From NCBI RefSeq assembly GCF_024256385.1, contig NZ_JAMLFW010000001.1, positions 3,596,001-3,660,000 on the forward strand: 64,000 nucleotides of DNA, read 5' to 3'. The translations under genes were made by a program, and so were the position numbers. This DNA is from Anatilimnocola floriformis. Lineage in GTDB: Bacteria > Planctomycetota > Planctomycetia > Pirellulales > Pirellulaceae. Positions 63,694 through 64,000 of the stretch are shown here, piece after piece. The notes under the pieces were generated by a model that worked only from the letters and a program-made list of their open reading frames with translations, was not told where the DNA came from and made no database searches. Positions within the stretch are counted from its first letter, which is position 1, and every line of letters begins with the position of its first letter.

Positions 63694-64000
63694 ATGAACC
63701 TTCAGCCTTATAAAACTCCACCGCAGTGGTGGTCCCCGTGCCTCAATTCGTCTCGGATTGCCTTTTGGCGACCATTCCGCCGCATTCGAGCCCGGCACGA
63801 ACATGGCTTTGTCGGAGCGGAGATTCAAGGTGCAGAAGTCATTCAGCAAGCCATTTTGGCAGGTCATGGAATCTTGATCGCGCCCAATCATCCGTCACAT
63901 GCAGATCCGTTCGCATTGATGGAGGCGTCCGACGAACTTCATTTGCCCTTTCACTTTATGACCGCTTGGCAGGTGTTTGCGTCTACGCATCGGCTAGCGG
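63694..64000 (+). CDS. PlsC-like acyltransferase, 5' part
   Basis: I read this from the ATG at 63694 to the window edge with no stop, about 102 codons. MNLQPYKTPPQWWSPCLNSS leads to GILIAPNHPSHADPFALMEAS, where NHPSHADP is the catalytic NHxxxxD motif (Asn-His...Asp) of 1-acyl-glycerol-3-phosphate acyltransferases. It probably acylates lysophosphatidate or a related lipid at the membrane. The reverse frame across it is a shadow. It follows the MMPL transporter. Confidence 0.88.
   Translation, partial: MNLQPYKTPPQWWSPCLNSSRIAFWRPFRRIRARHEHGFVGAEIQGAEVIQQAILAGHGILIAPNHPSHADPFALMEASDELHLPFHFMTAWQVFASTHRLA

Overview
The window looks like a chromosomal segment of a Planctomycetota bacterium, probably Pirellulales-like. 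Four loci encode DUF1559 prepilin-like proteins (type IV pilin N-terminus, internal DUF1559 motifs). There is a CxPSR sulfatase, a giant secreted Ig/cadherin-RTX protein with the planctomycete N-terminal 'LESLEDR' motif, and several short membrane protein families I associate with this phylum. The sequence is GC-rich and most genes have ordinary bacterial starts. This assignment rests on protein content alone.

Layout. 1-2.7 kb: ordinary chromosome, with a partial endonuclease/exonuclease/phosphatase protein, a hemerythrin-like protein and a CobW-type GTPase. 2.8-4.6 kb: tRNA-Ser(CGA) followed by a tyrosine integrase and a small helix-turn-helix protein, so a likely integrative-element boundary. 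4.7-5.9 kb: an unrecognised gene divergent from the cas operon. 6.3-13.7 kb: a type I-C cas operon (cas3, cas5c, cas8c, cas7c, cas4, cas1). 13.7-22.4 kb: a very long CRISPR array of about 132 repeats. The array begins inside cas1: the last ~60 codons of cas1, all of cas2 and the leader are missing, so the system appears able to interfere but unable to adapt.

22.6-29.4 kb: an accessory stretch with a XRE regulator, a DnaJ-zinc-finger lipoprotein, a decayed IS1-like transposase, small membrane proteins (several broken) and a DUF1003 protein. 29.5-46 kb: DUF1559 proteins, a toroid/laminin-G-like protein, duplicated ankyrin lipoproteins, a sulfatase, a carboxypeptidase-regulatory-like/thioredoxin protein, a cysteine dioxygenase-FAD oxidoreductase fusion and a YezD-like protein. 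46-51.5 kb: the giant RTX protein.

51,546-54,591: a 3,046-bp mobile element with perfect 23-bp terminal inverted repeats and an 8-bp target duplication. It holds an internally deleted IS1-like transposase, a ribbon-helix-helix remnant, a tRNA-like sequence with a long variable arm and an odd acceptor/T-stem arrangement, a translationally coupled gene pair (unknown plus DUF1828-like) and two small membrane proteins whose relatives lie at 24-28 kb.

54.6-64 kb: a DUF1559 protein, a sulfate-binding lipoprotein, a fatty-acid desaturase, a YciF-type ferritin-like protein, a short-chain dehydrogenase, an MMPL/RND transporter and the start of a PlsC-type acyltransferase; the last part suggests lipid and stress functions.

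Most striking points: a frozen type I-C system whose array is fused to cas1, a spacer that appears to match the 3' end of a tRNA gene (a typical integration site), and a passenger-carrying IS1-like element with a non-canonical tRNA candidate.
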